Part shown: positions 1 through 9,258 of the stretch, one piece after another
Layout: each line of letters opens with the position of its first letter
Numbering within the stretch: the first letter of the stretch is position 1
Origin: DFXE01 sp032054765
Lineage (GTDB): Bacteria > Bacteroidota > Bacteroidia > Bacteroidales > Tannerellaceae
Length of the DNA: 64,000 nt
Direction: 5' to 3'
Assembly: GCA_032054765.1 (NCBI GenBank)
Contig: DAMBSC010000013.1
Coordinates: 66,964 to 130,963, forward strand
Position numbers and translations under genes: made by a program
Notes under the pieces: generated by a model
The model's database searches: none
Told to the model about the DNA's origin: nothing
The model's input: the letters and a program-made list of their open reading frames with translations, nothing else

Positions 1-465
1 TTTTCGATTGGAAACACTTTAGTATTACTTGATGGAATACCAATTACTGATCATGAACTTATCTATAATTATGATCCTTTATTGATATATAAAATAGATG
101 TGTATAAATCTAAATTTAGTTTTGGAGGGCAATTCTTTAATGGAATTATCTCAATAGTTACTTACAATAAAGATTATCCTACTTTAACAGTCGATAATAA
201 TACACAAATATATGATTATGAAGGAACACAGGCTCACCGTTATTTTTATGCTCCTTCATATGAGAAAGAAGAAAACAGAACAAGTCGTATACCTGATTTC
301 AGACATACATTATTGTGGGTCCCGGATGTACAAATTGAGGGTAAAAGTTCAGTAAGTATACCTTTTACAACTTCCGAGTTGACAGGAGAATTCCAAGTAA
401 CAGTTGAAGGTCTAACTAAAGATGGACAACCGGTTCGTGGAGTAACAACTTTTAAGGTAGAATAA
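1..465 (+). CDS. C-terminal part of a large protein with a TonB-plug-like end (5' truncated by window edge)
   Basis: Frame 1 is open from the first base and ends at 465, giving 154 visible residues, so the start lies outside the window. The segment around residues 5-60 (NTLVLLDGIPI, then a dyad such as IYKIDVYKSK and a glycine-rich GGQFFNGIISIVTY stretch) has the pattern of a TonB-dependent receptor plug, but no beta-barrel follows. The rest resembles a small beta domain ending in LTKDGQPVRGVTTFKVE. Bacteroidetes have large surface proteins in which a plug-like domain closes a macroglobulin-like chain, and this could be the tail of one. Taking the first internal ATG at 82 as the start would cut through the plug-like motif. 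Family assignment is an inference; the open 5' end is directly visible. Confidence 0.6.
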   Translation, partial: FSIGNTLVLLDGIPITDHELIYNYDPLLIYKIDVYKSKFSFGGQFFNGIISIVTYNKDYPTLTVDNNTQIYDYEGTQAHRYFYAPSYEKEENRTSRIPDFRHTLLWVPDVQIEGKSSVSIPFTTSELTGEFQVTVEGLTKDGQPVRGVTTFKVE

Positions 466-477
466 AAAATAATGTAT

Positions 478-546
478 TTTTACCACAGATACACAGATTA
501 CGCAATTAATATTTTAATCACTGAAATCTGTGTATCTGTGGTAAAA
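478..546. terminator. Long perfect hairpin between convergent genes
   Basis: A 22-bp perfect inverted repeat (478-499 and 525-546, built around CACAGATACACAGATT) encloses a 25-nt loop. It lies between the convergent stop codons at 465 and 558, so it can serve as a bidirectional terminator. T-runs border both arms. The word CACAGAT is repeated within the arm, as in the other word-periodic hairpins of this window. Confidence 0.6.
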
Positions 547-557
547 TAAGAATATCC

Positions 558-3458
558 TCAATATCCGAATATCTCTTCCTGCGACAATTGGGTAACTATC
601 CCTATTTTTTCCAACGATTTGATATCAAGATCTTTTGTATCACCAAGAATGCAATAGATCAAAGGCTTATCTTTTATGTAGGATTGTTGAAAAGCTTTAA
701 CCGTTTCAAGCGTCATATCTGGTATTTTTTCAAATAGCTCTTTGCGGGCATCTGTTGTGTATCCAAATTCTTTGGCATTCAGATAATTCCATAGAATTTC
801 AGATCGAAGTATACGTTCCGTACGGATATTTGTAATGATTCTATCTTTAGCAATATTAAATGCATTATCCGATTCAGGCATATTATTCAGAATACCGTTG
901 AAAGCATTAATAGCTTCCATCATTTTATCATTTTGTGTAGCGATAAAGGTATTTAATGAATAGGAACGATCAGGTTTTCCCGGACGTTCGTAGCCTGCCC
1001 AGGCCGAATAAGCTAATCCGCGAGCTTCACGCATTTCCTGGAATACAATACTATTCATACCACCTCCAAAGTACATATTATATAAAGTGCGATCTGCTTC
1101 AATCCCTTTATCAAAGATGTCTCCTTTATGGCGCATAGCCATATAAATCTGTTTGGCATCATAATACGCCAGTAGGACTTTGTTTTCGGTAGTTTCCTGT
1201 TCTACGAATTTAACAGCTTCAGGTATTGGCTGTATTGTTTCGCCTACCGCATGGTTCTTGTTGATGGCATCCGTAATCTGTTTTTCTGTTAATGGTCCAT
1301 AGTACATAATTGTATGTTCCATATTTTTCAGGTTTTTCGTCCTATCAACTAATTCTTCAGGATTTAATGCTTTTAATTCAGCTTCAGAAAGGATATTAGT
1401 AACTGGGGATTTAGGTCCATATACAGCATAATTGTTTAATCGTGAGAAGTTTGTGTATTGGTCTAACTTGGCATCTGAACGCCGTTTTAGTATATCCATT
1501 ACGTTGTTATTATAGACTTCCTGATCAGCTTTTGCGTCTGCCAGGCGTTCTTCTAGAAGTGCCATCGCTTTATCAAAGTTATCATTTAATCCGCTTACAT
1601 AGACATACACTCGCTCATCGGTAGCCATTACATGGAAAGAACAAGCTAGTTTGTAAAGCTCACTTTTTATTTCTTCAGCTGTTTTGGTAGAAGTTCCCAA
1701 ATAGCTTAAATAATTAAAAGCGGTTCCTAATGCTTTATCATGATTATTTCCCATTTCATATACATAAAATAAGGAGAACAGCGGGTTCGTTGTGTTTTGT
1801 TTGTACAATAAAGGGATATCTTTCTTCACTTTAGATATAGCTAGATCTTTAGAGTAATCCAGAAATACTGGTTCGATAGGTTTTATTTCACGCGTTTTTA
1901 CTTTAGCAAGGAATTCACTTTCGTCATCACGATTTGAAGGAATAGGGGTGATCTGAGGTTTATCTATTTTCTTGTCATCTGGCTTTCCTTCCCGTTTGTA
2001 AACGATAGCATAATTGTCGTTGAAATAGTTATTACAGAAATCAATGACATCTTGTTTAGTTAGTTTTGATTGGAAATCAATTTTCTTTACCTGATCTTCC
2101 CATTTTACATCATTTACGTATGAAAATAACAGAATTTGTGCGGCATATCTGTATTCCTGTCGTTGGTAATATTGATCCAATTTAAAATTATTAATAACAG
2201 CTTCCAGCAACCAATCTTCAAACTCTCCCTTTTTCAACATATTCAATTGGCCCAATAACAGATCACGTACTTCTTCAAGTGTTTGCCCTTCTTTAGGAGT
2301 ACCATACATCTGGAAAATACTGTAATCAGCCATTGTCCTTGAATAACTACCTGCCCGTAGTACTTTTTGCTTTTGTACAAGATTCAAATCTATTAAACCA
2401 GCTTTACCATTTGTTAGTAGATAGTCAACAAACTCCAGAACATCAGCATCTCTAGTGTTGGCAGCCGGCATCCGAAAAGCAATCGAAACATTAGCTGCTT
2501 CCACTCCGATCACTTCCCTTTCGATAGGTTGGGTGATAGGTTTTTCTGGAGAAACTTTAAGTTCAGGAATCTCTTTCGGCTCCATAAAACCGAAATATTT
2601 ATTAATAATTTCAATCACTTCATCAGGATTGAGATCTCCTACCATACACACGGCCATATTATTAGGCACATAATAAGTATCAAAGTAGTTTTTGATATTA
2701 GTGATAGATGGGTTTTTCAAATGGTCTTGTGTACCCAGTATCGTTTGAGTTCCGTAAGGATGGTGGGGGAAAAGAGCATTAAAAATGGTGTCATTTACTC
2801 GCATATCATCATAGGCCAGATACATATTATATTCTTCATACACTGTCTCCAGTTCTGTATGGAATCCACGAATGACCGGATTGGTAAAGCGATCAGACTG
2901 AATCATTGCCCAAGTCTCAATTTCATTTGAGGGTATGTCTTCCATATAAGCTGTGACATCATACGATGTGAAAGCATTCGTCCCTTGCGAGCCAATAGCA
3001 GACATTAGTTTGGCATACTCATTTGGAATGGCAATTTTAGCCGACTCTTGGGAGATACTGTCTATTTGTGCATAAAGTGTTTTTCGCTCTGCTTCATCGG
3101 TAGTATTACGATAGATCTCAAACAAAACGTCTATCTGATCGAGAAATACTTTTTCCGCTTCGTAATCTGACGTTCCGAAACTCTTTGTTCCTTTAAACAT
3201 TAAATGCTCGAAATAGTGAGCTAACCCTGTCGTCTCGGCAGGGTCGTTCTTTCCTCCAACCCGTACACCGATAAATGTTTGTACACGAGGTTTGTCTTTG
3301 TTTACTGATAGATAAACTTTCAACCCATTGTCTAATGTATAAATACGTGTTTGTAGCGGATCGCCTTTTACACTTTCATATTTATACTTTGATTCTTTAT
3401 TGCAGGAAGCTAATATAAGAACCGTGAATACTGTAAGTAATAGATAAACTTTCTTCAT
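558..3458 (-). CDS. M16 family zinc metalloprotease, lipoprotein
   Basis: 966 residues, the usual length for two-module M16 (insulinase/PqqL-like) peptidases of Bacteroidetes. A lipoprotein signal peptide ends in LASC with the lipidated Cys at 19, placing it at the periplasmic face of the inner membrane or on the outer membrane. The inverted zinc motif HYFEH is at residues 81-85 (H81, E84, H85), and ELETVYEEY about 75 residues later supplies the expected third ligand Glu. A second M16 module with the usual non-catalytic role occupies the C-terminal half. It is transcribed away from the export locus, and its 3' end meets the left-edge gene across a hairpin. A TATATTTG box on the minus strand at 3545-3552 is a plausible -7 element. 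Substrate unknown; peptide degradation in the envelope is the family role. Confidence 0.92.
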   Translation of the reverse strand: MKKVYLLLTVFTVLILASCNKESKYKYESVKGDPLQTRIYTLDNGLKVYLSVNKDKPRVQTFIGVRVGGKNDPAETTGLAHYFEHLMFKGTKSFGTSDYEAEKVFLDQIDVLFEIYRNTTDEAERKTLYAQIDSISQESAKIAIPNEYAKLMSAIGSQGTNAFTSYDVTAYMEDIPSNEIETWAMIQSDRFTNPVIRGFHTELETVYEEYNMYLAYDDMRVNDTIFNALFPHHPYGTQTILGTQDHLKNPSITNIKNYFDTYYVPNNMAVCMVGDLNPDEVIEIINKYFGFMEPKEIPELKVSPEKPITQPIEREVIGVEAANVSIAFRMPAANTRDADVLEFVDYLLTNGKAGLIDLNLVQKQKVLRAGSYSRTMADYSIFQMYGTPKEGQTLEEVRDLLLGQLNMLKKGEFEDWLLEAVINNFKLDQYYQRQEYRYAAQILLFSYVNDVKWEDQVKKIDFQSKLTKQDVIDFCNNYFNDNYAIVYKREGKPDDKKIDKPQITPIPSNRDDESEFLAKVKTREIKPIEPVFLDYSKDLAISKVKKDIPLLYKQNTTNPLFSLFYVYEMGNNHDKALGTAFNYLSYLGTSTKTAEEIKSELYKLACSFHVMATDERVYVYVSGLNDNFDKAMALLEERLADAKADQEVYNNNVMDILKRRSDAKLDQYTNFSRLNNYAVYGPKSPVTNILSEAELKALNPEELVDRTKNLKNMEHTIMYYGPLTEKQITDAINKNHAVGETIQPIPEAVKFVEQETTENKVLLAYYDAKQIYMAMRHKGDIFDKGIEADRTLYNMYFGGGMNSIVFQEMREARGLAYSAWAGYERPGKPDRSYSLNTFIATQNDKMMEAINAFNGILNNMPESDNAFNIAKDRIITNIRTERILRSEILWNYLNAKEFGYTTDARKELFEKIPDMTLETVKAFQQSYIKDKPLIYCILGDTKDLDIKSLEKIGIVTQLSQEEIFGY

Positions 3459-3544
3459 GATGAATGGATTTAAGAAGTAATTCTAGAAGATATAAAATAG
3501 TTTTAAGGAGAGTAATTAATTATTATTAGACAATCATTTAGCTT

Positions 3545-3552
3545 CAAATATA
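3545..3552 (-). promoter_or_regulatory. Candidate Bacteroidetes -7 element for the M16 gene
   Basis: The minus strand reads TATATTTG here, matching the Bacteroidetes housekeeping -7 consensus TAnnTTTG, about 87 nt upstream of the M16 start codon. No clear TTTG -33 box was found at the usual spacing, so this is a partial match. Confidence 0.4.
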
Positions 3553-3634
3553 GTATTTTCTTTATTTTATCAATGAAAATTGCGTACTTTTTGTATAGGA
3601 TGTTTTCTTTTTCTTTTCTTATAAGCTCTCTGCG

Positions 3635-3672
3635 TGTCTAATTCTTTTACAGGACTGTCTAATTATTTGACA
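3635..3672. promoter_or_regulatory. Tandem 17-bp operator pair (putative sigma-54 activator sites), promoter 1
   Basis: Two 17-bp sites: 3635-3651 (TGTCTAATTCTTTTACA) and 3656-3672 (TGTCTAATTATTTGACA), with starts 21 bp apart. Both fit TGTC-N9-nACA, and the proximal one is a good palindrome. The same pair, spacing and distance recur at 9001 and 16340. The proximal centre (3664) is 77 nt before the G of the -12 element, a normal enhancer distance for an NtrC-type activator. Confidence 0.8.
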
Positions 3673-3726
3673 CAATATTTTTATATTTATTTTGATAAAT
3701 TACTGATTAATAAAATATTATTTGGT

Positions 3727-3743
3727 TTGGCATGCCATTTGCA
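3727..3743 (+). promoter_or_regulatory. Sigma-54 (-24/-12) promoter for the TolC-HlyD-permease unit
   Basis: TTGGCATGCCATTTGCA matches the sigma-54 consensus TGGCAYG-N4-TTGCW, with GG at 3729-3730 and GC at 3741-3742, exactly 12 nt apart as required. Transcription would start near 3754, leaving about 20 nt before the ATG at 3775. Confidence 0.85.
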
Positions 3744-3774
3744 TTTTATTAATCGAATATAGTATTACAAGACA

Positions 3775-5109
3775 ATGAAAAAGATTTATTTAATAACATC
3801 CCTATTATTTGGACTGGTAATGATAAATACAGCCCAGGATAAAATATGGACTATGGAGGAATGTATGCAGTATGCAGTGGATAATAGTCCGGCAGTCAGA
3901 AAAGAAAAACATACTCATAATACATATAAGGCAGAATACACTTCTTCGATAGCCCAATTCTTTCCATCTCTTACTACGAATGTTTCAGCACAGTATAATT
4001 GGGGACGTGCTATTGACCCGGAAACTAATATATATAATAATACAACTACTTTCAATAATTATTATGAAGGTTATGCTTCCTTACCTGTATTTAATGGAGG
4101 TCAGCTAGTTAATCAGTTTCGTTTAGCAAAAGCAAATCGTCAAATGGGAATGAATGATATCCAGAAAGCAAAGGATGATTTAGCTCTAAGTACCTTGGAA
4201 GCTTTTGTAAATGTAGTATATTATCAGGGAACTGTTCAGTTTGCTACTGAAAAACTTGAAGAAAGTAGCCGCATTCTATACAAAACTAAACGCGAAGAAG
4301 AATTAGGATTGAAAGGAAAAGCAGATGTAGCACAGATAGAGGCACAGGTAGCTGGCGATGATTATAATTTAACGCATCAGTATAATTTATACGATGGCGC
4401 AGTACTTAAGCTTAAAGAACTTATGAATTATCCATATGAAAATGAGCTAAAAGTGGATACAACTGCATTGGTTAGTGATTATATTTTTACCATTGAATCT
4501 ATAGAAGATATATATTTGCAAGCAAAAGAAAATAATCCTACAGCATTAAAAGCCGAATATGAAGTATCTACATACAAATTAAATCATCTTATTCAGAAAG
4601 GTAAATTATTTCCTACTATTTCGATATCTGCAGGAATCTATACCAGTTATTATGAAAATCTGAAAGCAGAAACCCCACCAACATCATTTAATTCCCAGTT
4701 TAAGAACAACAGGGGAGAATATATTACTTTCAATTTTCGTTTTCCTTTATTCAATGGGCTAACCAGAATGAGGGATGTACGTAAAGCTCGTAATAATGTG
4801 CGGATAGCAGAAGAAACACAAATCGAAGTATTGCGTCAATTACAAACTGCTATAGAACAGTCAGTTCTTGATCGTGAAAGTTTTGCGAAAGAAAGTATTC
4901 AGATGGAAAAGAAAGTTACTTCAGACGAATTAGCCTATCGTGTTACATTACGTAAGTTTGAAGAAGGTCTGATGAGTCCATTAGATTTACAAACAAATGC
5001 TAACACACTGATAGAGTCAAAAGCCATTCTTCTTCAGAAAAAGCTAATGTATCTATTGAAGTGTAAACAAGTAGATTACTATAAAGGAAAACCTTTGATA
5101 AATCGTTAA
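3775..5109 (+). CDS. TolC-like outer membrane efflux protein
   Basis: 444 residues with a signal peptide (roughly residues 1-20) followed by WTMEECMQYAVDNSPAV, the typical opening of the first outer-membrane-efflux repeat. The WGRAIDPETN stretch near residue 80 is common in Bacteroidetes TolC proteins. Two OEP repeats alternate long helices with strand segments; the second strand region carries TFNFRFPLFNG. It should form the trimeric outer membrane channel for the exporter encoded just downstream. It is first in its operon, behind a sigma-54 promoter, and 13 nt before the HlyD-like gene. The exported substrate cannot be read from the sequence. Confidence 0.93.
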   Translation: MKKIYLITSLLFGLVMINTAQDKIWTMEECMQYAVDNSPAVRKEKHTHNTYKAEYTSSIAQFFPSLTTNVSAQYNWGRAIDPETNIYNNTTTFNNYYEGYASLPVFNGGQLVNQFRLAKANRQMGMNDIQKAKDDLALSTLEAFVNVVYYQGTVQFATEKLEESSRILYKTKREEELGLKGKADVAQIEAQVAGDDYNLTHQYNLYDGAVLKLKELMNYPYENELKVDTTALVSDYIFTIESIEDIYLQAKENNPTALKAEYEVSTYKLNHLIQKGKLFPTISISAGIYTSYYENLKAETPPTSFNSQFKNNRGEYITFNFRFPLFNGLTRMRDVRKARNNVRIAEETQIEVLRQLQTAIEQSVLDRESFAKESIQMEKKVTSDELAYRVTLRKFEEGLMSPLDLQTNANTLIESKAILLQKKLMYLLKCKQVDYYKGKPLINR

Positions 5110-5122
5110 AAAAATATATACA

Positions 5123-6373
5123 ATGGATATCAAGTTAGAAAAAAAGAAAGGGATTCAGAAGAAACATATTCCTTACATAGCAGGAGGTGCTTTATTTCTG
5201 CTTTTATTGGGCTGGATTATTTTTGGTGATCATTCGTCAACCCTGAAAATAGATTCCCGCGGTATCAGTATCGGTATAGCAAAACAAGATTTATTCAATG
5301 ATTTTGTTAGAGTAGATGGACAGGTACAGCCTATAACAGTTGTTCAGTTAAGTCCACAGGAAGGAGGTATAGTAGAAGAAAAAGTTATGGAAGAAGGTTC
5401 CCAGGTGAGACGAGGTGATATTATTGTAAGATTAAATAATTCACAGTTAGATCTGCAAATTCTAACTGCAGAAGCAGATCTTGCAGAAAAACAAAATCAC
5501 CTTCGCAATACAATGGTTGCCATGGAACAGGACAAACTGACTAATCAAAATGAGAAACTGACCCTTGAACTGGAAACAACCCGCAAACGTCGTGCCTTCC
5601 AGCAACAGGAAAAGCTATATAATGAAAATCTTATAGCTAAAGAAGAATATATACAGGCAAAGGAAGATTATGATTTAGCTATCCGGAAGTATGATTTAAT
5701 CAGTGAGCGTATCCGTCAGGATTCAATTTTAAGAACTGTACAGGTAGATCAAATGGAAGAGAATTTGGCTAATATGCGAAAGAATGTTTTATTAGTTAGA
5801 GAAAGAAAAGAGAATCTGAATATTCGTTCACAAATAGATGGAGAATTAGGTCTTTTAGATGTAGTTTTAGGACAGAATATATCTCCCGGCCAAAAGATCG
5901 GACAGGTAAACGACCTCTCCGATTACAAAATAGAAGCAAACCCCGACGAGCATTATATTGACAGGGTTCGTCCCGGTTTGAATGCTACGTTCGAGCGACA
6001 GGGAGTTACTTTTGGCCTTATCGTAAGAAAAGTATTTCCTGAAGTCCGCGAGGGTAAGTTCCGTACGGAGTTCGTATTTACAGGTGAACGTCCGGACAAT
6101 ATCCGTAGCGGACAAACTTACTATATAAATCTGGAATTAGGCCAACCAACAGAAGGTATTATTATACCAAAGGGTACATTCTTCCAAAGTACAGGAGGAA
6201 GTTGGATATTTGTTCTTGACCCAGATGGAAAGAAAGCTTATCGTCGTAGTATCCGTATTGGACGTCAGAATCCTCAATATTACGAAGTCCTTGAAGGGTT
6301 AGAAGCTGGTGAAAAAGTTATTGTATCCAGTTATGAAAGTTACAAAGATAATCAGGTGCTGATACTTGAATAA
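5123..6373 (+). CDS. HlyD/MacA-like periplasmic adaptor (membrane fusion protein)
   Basis: 416 residues. There is a short cytoplasmic lysine-rich N-terminus, one transmembrane helix at about 18-36, then a first half lipoyl domain (VVQLSPQEGGIVEEKVMEEG, about residues 73-92). A long coiled coil runs from about 105 to 235, followed by the second lipoyl half with NIRSQIDGELG. The C-terminal beta-barrel and membrane-proximal domains end at EKVIVSSYESYKDNQV. It links a MacB-type inner membrane permease to the TolC channel. It lies in one operon with the TolC gene and precedes the first permease gene by 122 nt, a gap filled by an 88-nt palindromic array. Confidence 0.92.
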   Translation: MDIKLEKKKGIQKKHIPYIAGGALFLLLLGWIIFGDHSSTLKIDSRGISIGIAKQDLFNDFVRVDGQVQPITVVQLSPQEGGIVEEKVMEEGSQVRRGDIIVRLNNSQLDLQILTAEADLAEKQNHLRNTMVAMEQDKLTNQNEKLTLELETTRKRRAFQQQEKLYNENLIAKEEYIQAKEDYDLAIRKYDLISERIRQDSILRTVQVDQMEENLANMRKNVLLVRERKENLNIRSQIDGELGLLDVVLGQNISPGQKIGQVNDLSDYKIEANPDEHYIDRVRPGLNATFERQGVTFGLIVRKVFPEVREGKFRTEFVFTGERPDNIRSGQTYYINLELGQPTEGIIIPKGTFFQSTGGSWIFVLDPDGKKAYRRSIRIGRQNPQYYEVLEGLEAGEKVIVSSYESYKDNQVLILE

Positions 6374-6377
6374 AGTT

Positions 6378-6465
6378 ACTGGGCATAGATATCGTCCACT
6401 TGGGTCACAATTGTGATCCACCTGGACCATATCTATCGACCAGCTGGGCTAAAGCTGTGACCCAG
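6378..6465. repeat. 88-nt array of four 22-nt palindromic units (type A)
   Basis: Eight successive 11-mers can be read without gaps: ACTGGGCATAG, ATATCGTCCAC, TTGGGTCACAA, TTGTGATCCAC, CTGGACCATAT, CTATCGACCAG, CTGGGCTAAAG, CTGTGACCCAG. Consecutive pairs are approximate reverse complements, so each 22-nt unit is a palindrome centred on its middle. The array fills almost the whole gap between the HlyD-like and first permease genes. It could be an intercistronic RNA structure or a set of protein sites; function unknown. Confidence 0.75.
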
Positions 6466-6495
6466 TAGAAAGATACTCACAAAAGCATTACTACA

Positions 6496-8871
6496 ATGGG
6501 AAGTTTAAAACTATTACTGCGTACCTTTTTTAAGAAAGGTAAATATAATCTGATAAAAATATTGTCACTGAGCGTCGGACTTGCTTTGGGGTTGGTCTTA
6601 ATTGCACAGGTCTATTTTGAACAATCATATAATGATTTCTTTCCTGATAAAGAACGTATCTATATGGTGATGTCCAATTATACAACTCCTGACATGGAAG
6701 ACGGAATTTTTACACAGACATCAGGAGCTGTAGTAGTCGGAATGAAAGCCGAGATGCCAGAGATAGAAGCAGCAACACGTTTTACTTGGCTAACAAGGGG
6801 CTATATCGTGACTCCTGATAAGAAAAGATATGATACCCGGATTATCTTGGCAGATTCCTGCCTGTTTGATATATTTCCTCAGGAAATTCTGATAGGTGAT
6901 GTAAAGGAAGTACTTTCACGCCCTATGTATGCTTTGGTTTCTAAAGAGATAGCAGAGAAGATGGGCGGAATTGATCAAGCTGTAGGACAGACATTTTACA
7001 TAGATAGTCGTCCGGGGCGCTCTTTAACGATTGGAGGTGTATTTGAAGATATTCCCAACAATTCTCATTTGAGTTATAATGTAGTTGTTTCATTAAATTC
7101 CATTGATCAGTTTATGGGTGATGGAAGCCTCAACTGGGTGGGAAATGATCGTTATATGTCTTACGTAAAGCTTTACCCAGATATAAAACCAGAAAATCTG
7201 AAAGAAGGTATAGAGAAAACAAGAAATAAATATTTACCCTTAAATGATCTGAAAAAGGCGGGGGTTGATATAAACTGGAGTTTGAAACCGTTGGCGGAAA
7301 TACATATTGGTGATGAGAATACTAAACGCATGGTACTTATATTCTCAATATTAGCACTTGCTTTGATTTTTACGGCTGTTATGAATTATGTACTGATCGT
7401 AATTTCTTCATTGGTAAATCGCTCCAGAGAAATGGCAGTGAATAAGTGTTATGGTGCTTCAGAGAAGGATATCTATTTCAGGATGCTTTTGGAAACTTTA
7501 TTTGATTTAATTATTTCCGTAGTATTTGCTCTCCTGATTATTTTGATTTCTCGTGGTATGATCCTCTCATTACTAGGAACAACTCTTTATGATTTGTTTA
7601 CAGGGAAAAGTATTTTACTCTTATTGACAGTCTGTGTTATTGTCTTTTTTGTTGCCGCTCTTTTACCTGGTTATTTATATGCCCGGATACCCATAGCTGT
7701 AGCATTCCGTAATTTTAGTGAGAGCAAACGGTACTGGAAGTTAGGGCTATTATTTATACAGTTTATCGCTGCAGGTTTTTTCATAACACTACTGGTAATA
7801 ATCGGCAGGCAGTATAACTATATGCTCAATGATGATCCTGGTTATGACTATGACAATATCGCTTATTCCAATCTGTCGGGTGTAGATAGTGATCTGAGAC
7901 AAAAAGCATTAGAAGAGGTAAAACGTCTGCCTAATGTAGTTGAAGTTACGACAAGTACTCAATTACTTTTTAATGGAGCATCAGGAAATAATATTTATCT
8001 GCCTGGTGATGAGCGGGACTTATTTAATATTGCTGATCTGGAATATGTAGGAAACAATTACCTTGATTTTATGGGGATACCAATTATTGAGGGCCGTTCA
8101 TTTATAGAGGATACACCTTCTTCAACAGAGGTTATGGTAAGCCGTAGCTTTGTAGAGAAAATGATGAATTATGCCGATTGGTCGGATGGAGCTGTAGGCA
8201 AGAGTATATACATATCCTATCATAGCAAAGGTAGGGAAATTCTGTTTACTATCTGTGGAGTATATGAGGACTTTAGGCTAGGTATTATCGGTGGGCAAGA
8301 TACTCGTCCTACTATTATGCTTTATTCAAATGTGCCAAGGAGCGGTTTATTGATAAAATTCCATAAGGAAACTCCTGAAGCATTGACAGAAGTCTCTGAT
8401 GTGTTGACCAGATTATTGCCTGATAAAGTTGTTGAAGTTTATTCCTATTCCGGCGAAATGATGGATCTATACAGAGATTCAAAAAATTTCCGTAATTCAG
8501 TTATGATAGCGGGCATTGTTACTCTCATAATCTGTTTGATAGGACTTATTGGTTATACCAACGACGAAATGAATCGCCGTAAAAAGGAAACAGCTATCCG
8601 AAAAGTTAATGGAGCAACTATACTGGATATTGAGCGTTTATTCCTAAGAGATATAAGTTGGATGGCTTTACCTTCTATTACATTAGGCTGTATGATTGCC
8701 TATTTCGTAGCAAATTCCTGGCTGGAAAAGTTTGCTGATAAACTTGAATTAACTCTTTTTGTTTTTATCGGTTGTGGATTAATGGTTTTACTAATTATCC
8801 TGGCAGCAGTAGCCATCAACTGTTATCGTGCAGCAAGTGAAAATCCGGCAGAAAGTGTGAAGTCTGAATAA
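6496..8871 (+). CDS. MacB/FtsX-type ABC permease 1
   Basis: 791 residues with the doubled FtsX architecture: TM1 at about 19-39, a periplasmic MacB-like domain (about 45-270), TMs at about 278-305, 335-360 and 373-396, then TM5 at about 415-435, a second periplasmic domain, and three C-terminal TMs after residue 669. The cytoplasmic RRKKETAIRKVNGA helix (about 694-707) is the usual contact with the ATPase. The C-terminus reads NPAESVKSE, a tail shared in variant form by all nine permeases here. There is no fused ATPase domain, unlike E. coli MacB, so it must use a separate ATPase, most simply the one at 16499. It is closest to permease 4 in its N-terminal and RRKKE regions. Confidence 0.92.
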   Translation: MGSLKLLLRTFFKKGKYNLIKILSLSVGLALGLVLIAQVYFEQSYNDFFPDKERIYMVMSNYTTPDMEDGIFTQTSGAVVVGMKAEMPEIEAATRFTWLTRGYIVTPDKKRYDTRIILADSCLFDIFPQEILIGDVKEVLSRPMYALVSKEIAEKMGGIDQAVGQTFYIDSRPGRSLTIGGVFEDIPNNSHLSYNVVVSLNSIDQFMGDGSLNWVGNDRYMSYVKLYPDIKPENLKEGIEKTRNKYLPLNDLKKAGVDINWSLKPLAEIHIGDENTKRMVLIFSILALALIFTAVMNYVLIVISSLVNRSREMAVNKCYGASEKDIYFRMLLETLFDLIISVVFALLIILISRGMILSLLGTTLYDLFTGKSILLLLTVCVIVFFVAALLPGYLYARIPIAVAFRNFSESKRYWKLGLLFIQFIAAGFFITLLVIIGRQYNYMLNDDPGYDYDNIAYSNLSGVDSDLRQKALEEVKRLPNVVEVTTSTQLLFNGASGNNIYLPGDERDLFNIADLEYVGNNYLDFMGIPIIEGRSFIEDTPSSTEVMVSRSFVEKMMNYADWSDGAVGKSIYISYHSKGREILFTICGVYEDFRLGIIGGQDTRPTIMLYSNVPRSGLLIKFHKETPEALTEVSDVLTRLLPDKVVEVYSYSGEMMDLYRDSKNFRNSVMIAGIVTLIICLIGLIGYTNDEMNRRKKETAIRKVNGATILDIERLFLRDISWMALPSITLGCMIAYFVANSWLEKFADKLELTLFVFIGCGLMVLLIILAAVAINCYRAASENPAESVKSE

Positions 8872-8879
8872 CTAAAGAG

Positions 8880-8984
8880 CAGAAAGCTGAACGGAACACG
8901 CAGAACGGTTTAAGATAATGTTTTCTTTCCGCTCTGCGTGTTCCGTTTAGCTTTCTGTATCCTGTATCCTGTATCCTGTCTCCG
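8880..8984. repeat. 7-nt-periodic hairpin with GTATCCT tandem tail
   Basis: A 29-nt inverted repeat (8880-8908 and 8929-8957, 27 of 29 pairs) sits just after the stop codon of permease 1. The left arm parses into heptamers (GCAGAAA, GCTGAAC, GGAACAC, GCAGAAC). The right arm continues into three exact GTATCCT copies (8957-8977) and a variant. It probably ends the first transcription unit; the 7-nt periodicity is unexplained. Confidence 0.75.
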
Positions 8985-9000
8985 AAAGTCGCCTATTTAT

Positions 9001-9038
9001 TGTCTAATAATTATACATGACTGTCCAAAAAATGGACA
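9001..9038. promoter_or_regulatory. Tandem 17-bp operator pair, promoter 2
   Basis: Sites at 9001-9017 (TGTCTAATAATTATACA) and 9022-9038 (TGTCCAAAAAATGGACA, a near-perfect palindrome). Starts are 21 bp apart and the proximal centre at 9030 is 77 nt before the -12 G, the same geometry as promoters 1 and 3. Confidence 0.8.
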
Positions 9039-9092
9039 GTATATCTTATTGTTATTTTATTTATGCTATTGAATATTAGTGTTTTGTTGGCT

Positions 9093-9109
9093 TTGGCACG
9101 CTGTTTGAA
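9093..9109 (+). promoter_or_regulatory. Sigma-54 (-24/-12) promoter 2
   Basis: TTGGCACGCTGTTTGAA matches TGGCACG-N4-TTGC except that the -12 dinucleotide is GA instead of GC. GG at 9095-9096 and G at 9107 are 12 nt apart. The leader to the ATG at 9259 would be about 140 nt, the longest of the three. Confidence 0.78.
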
Positions 9110-9258
9110 TTATAGATTAAAGCGCAATATTTATAATAAATATTGTTTATAGATAGATAGTTTTAAATTTACCATCAAGGTAAATGGGATACATTTCTCC
9201 TGTGAAGGCCAAATGTATTCATTTTTAACAAAGAATAGAAATAATTAAAAAAATAAAT

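Noticed and set aside
3635..3672. Sigma-70-type promoter at the TGTC sites
   Set aside because: The sites lack TAnnTTTG and occur as pairs at fixed distance from a -24/-12 element three times, which fits activator sites better.
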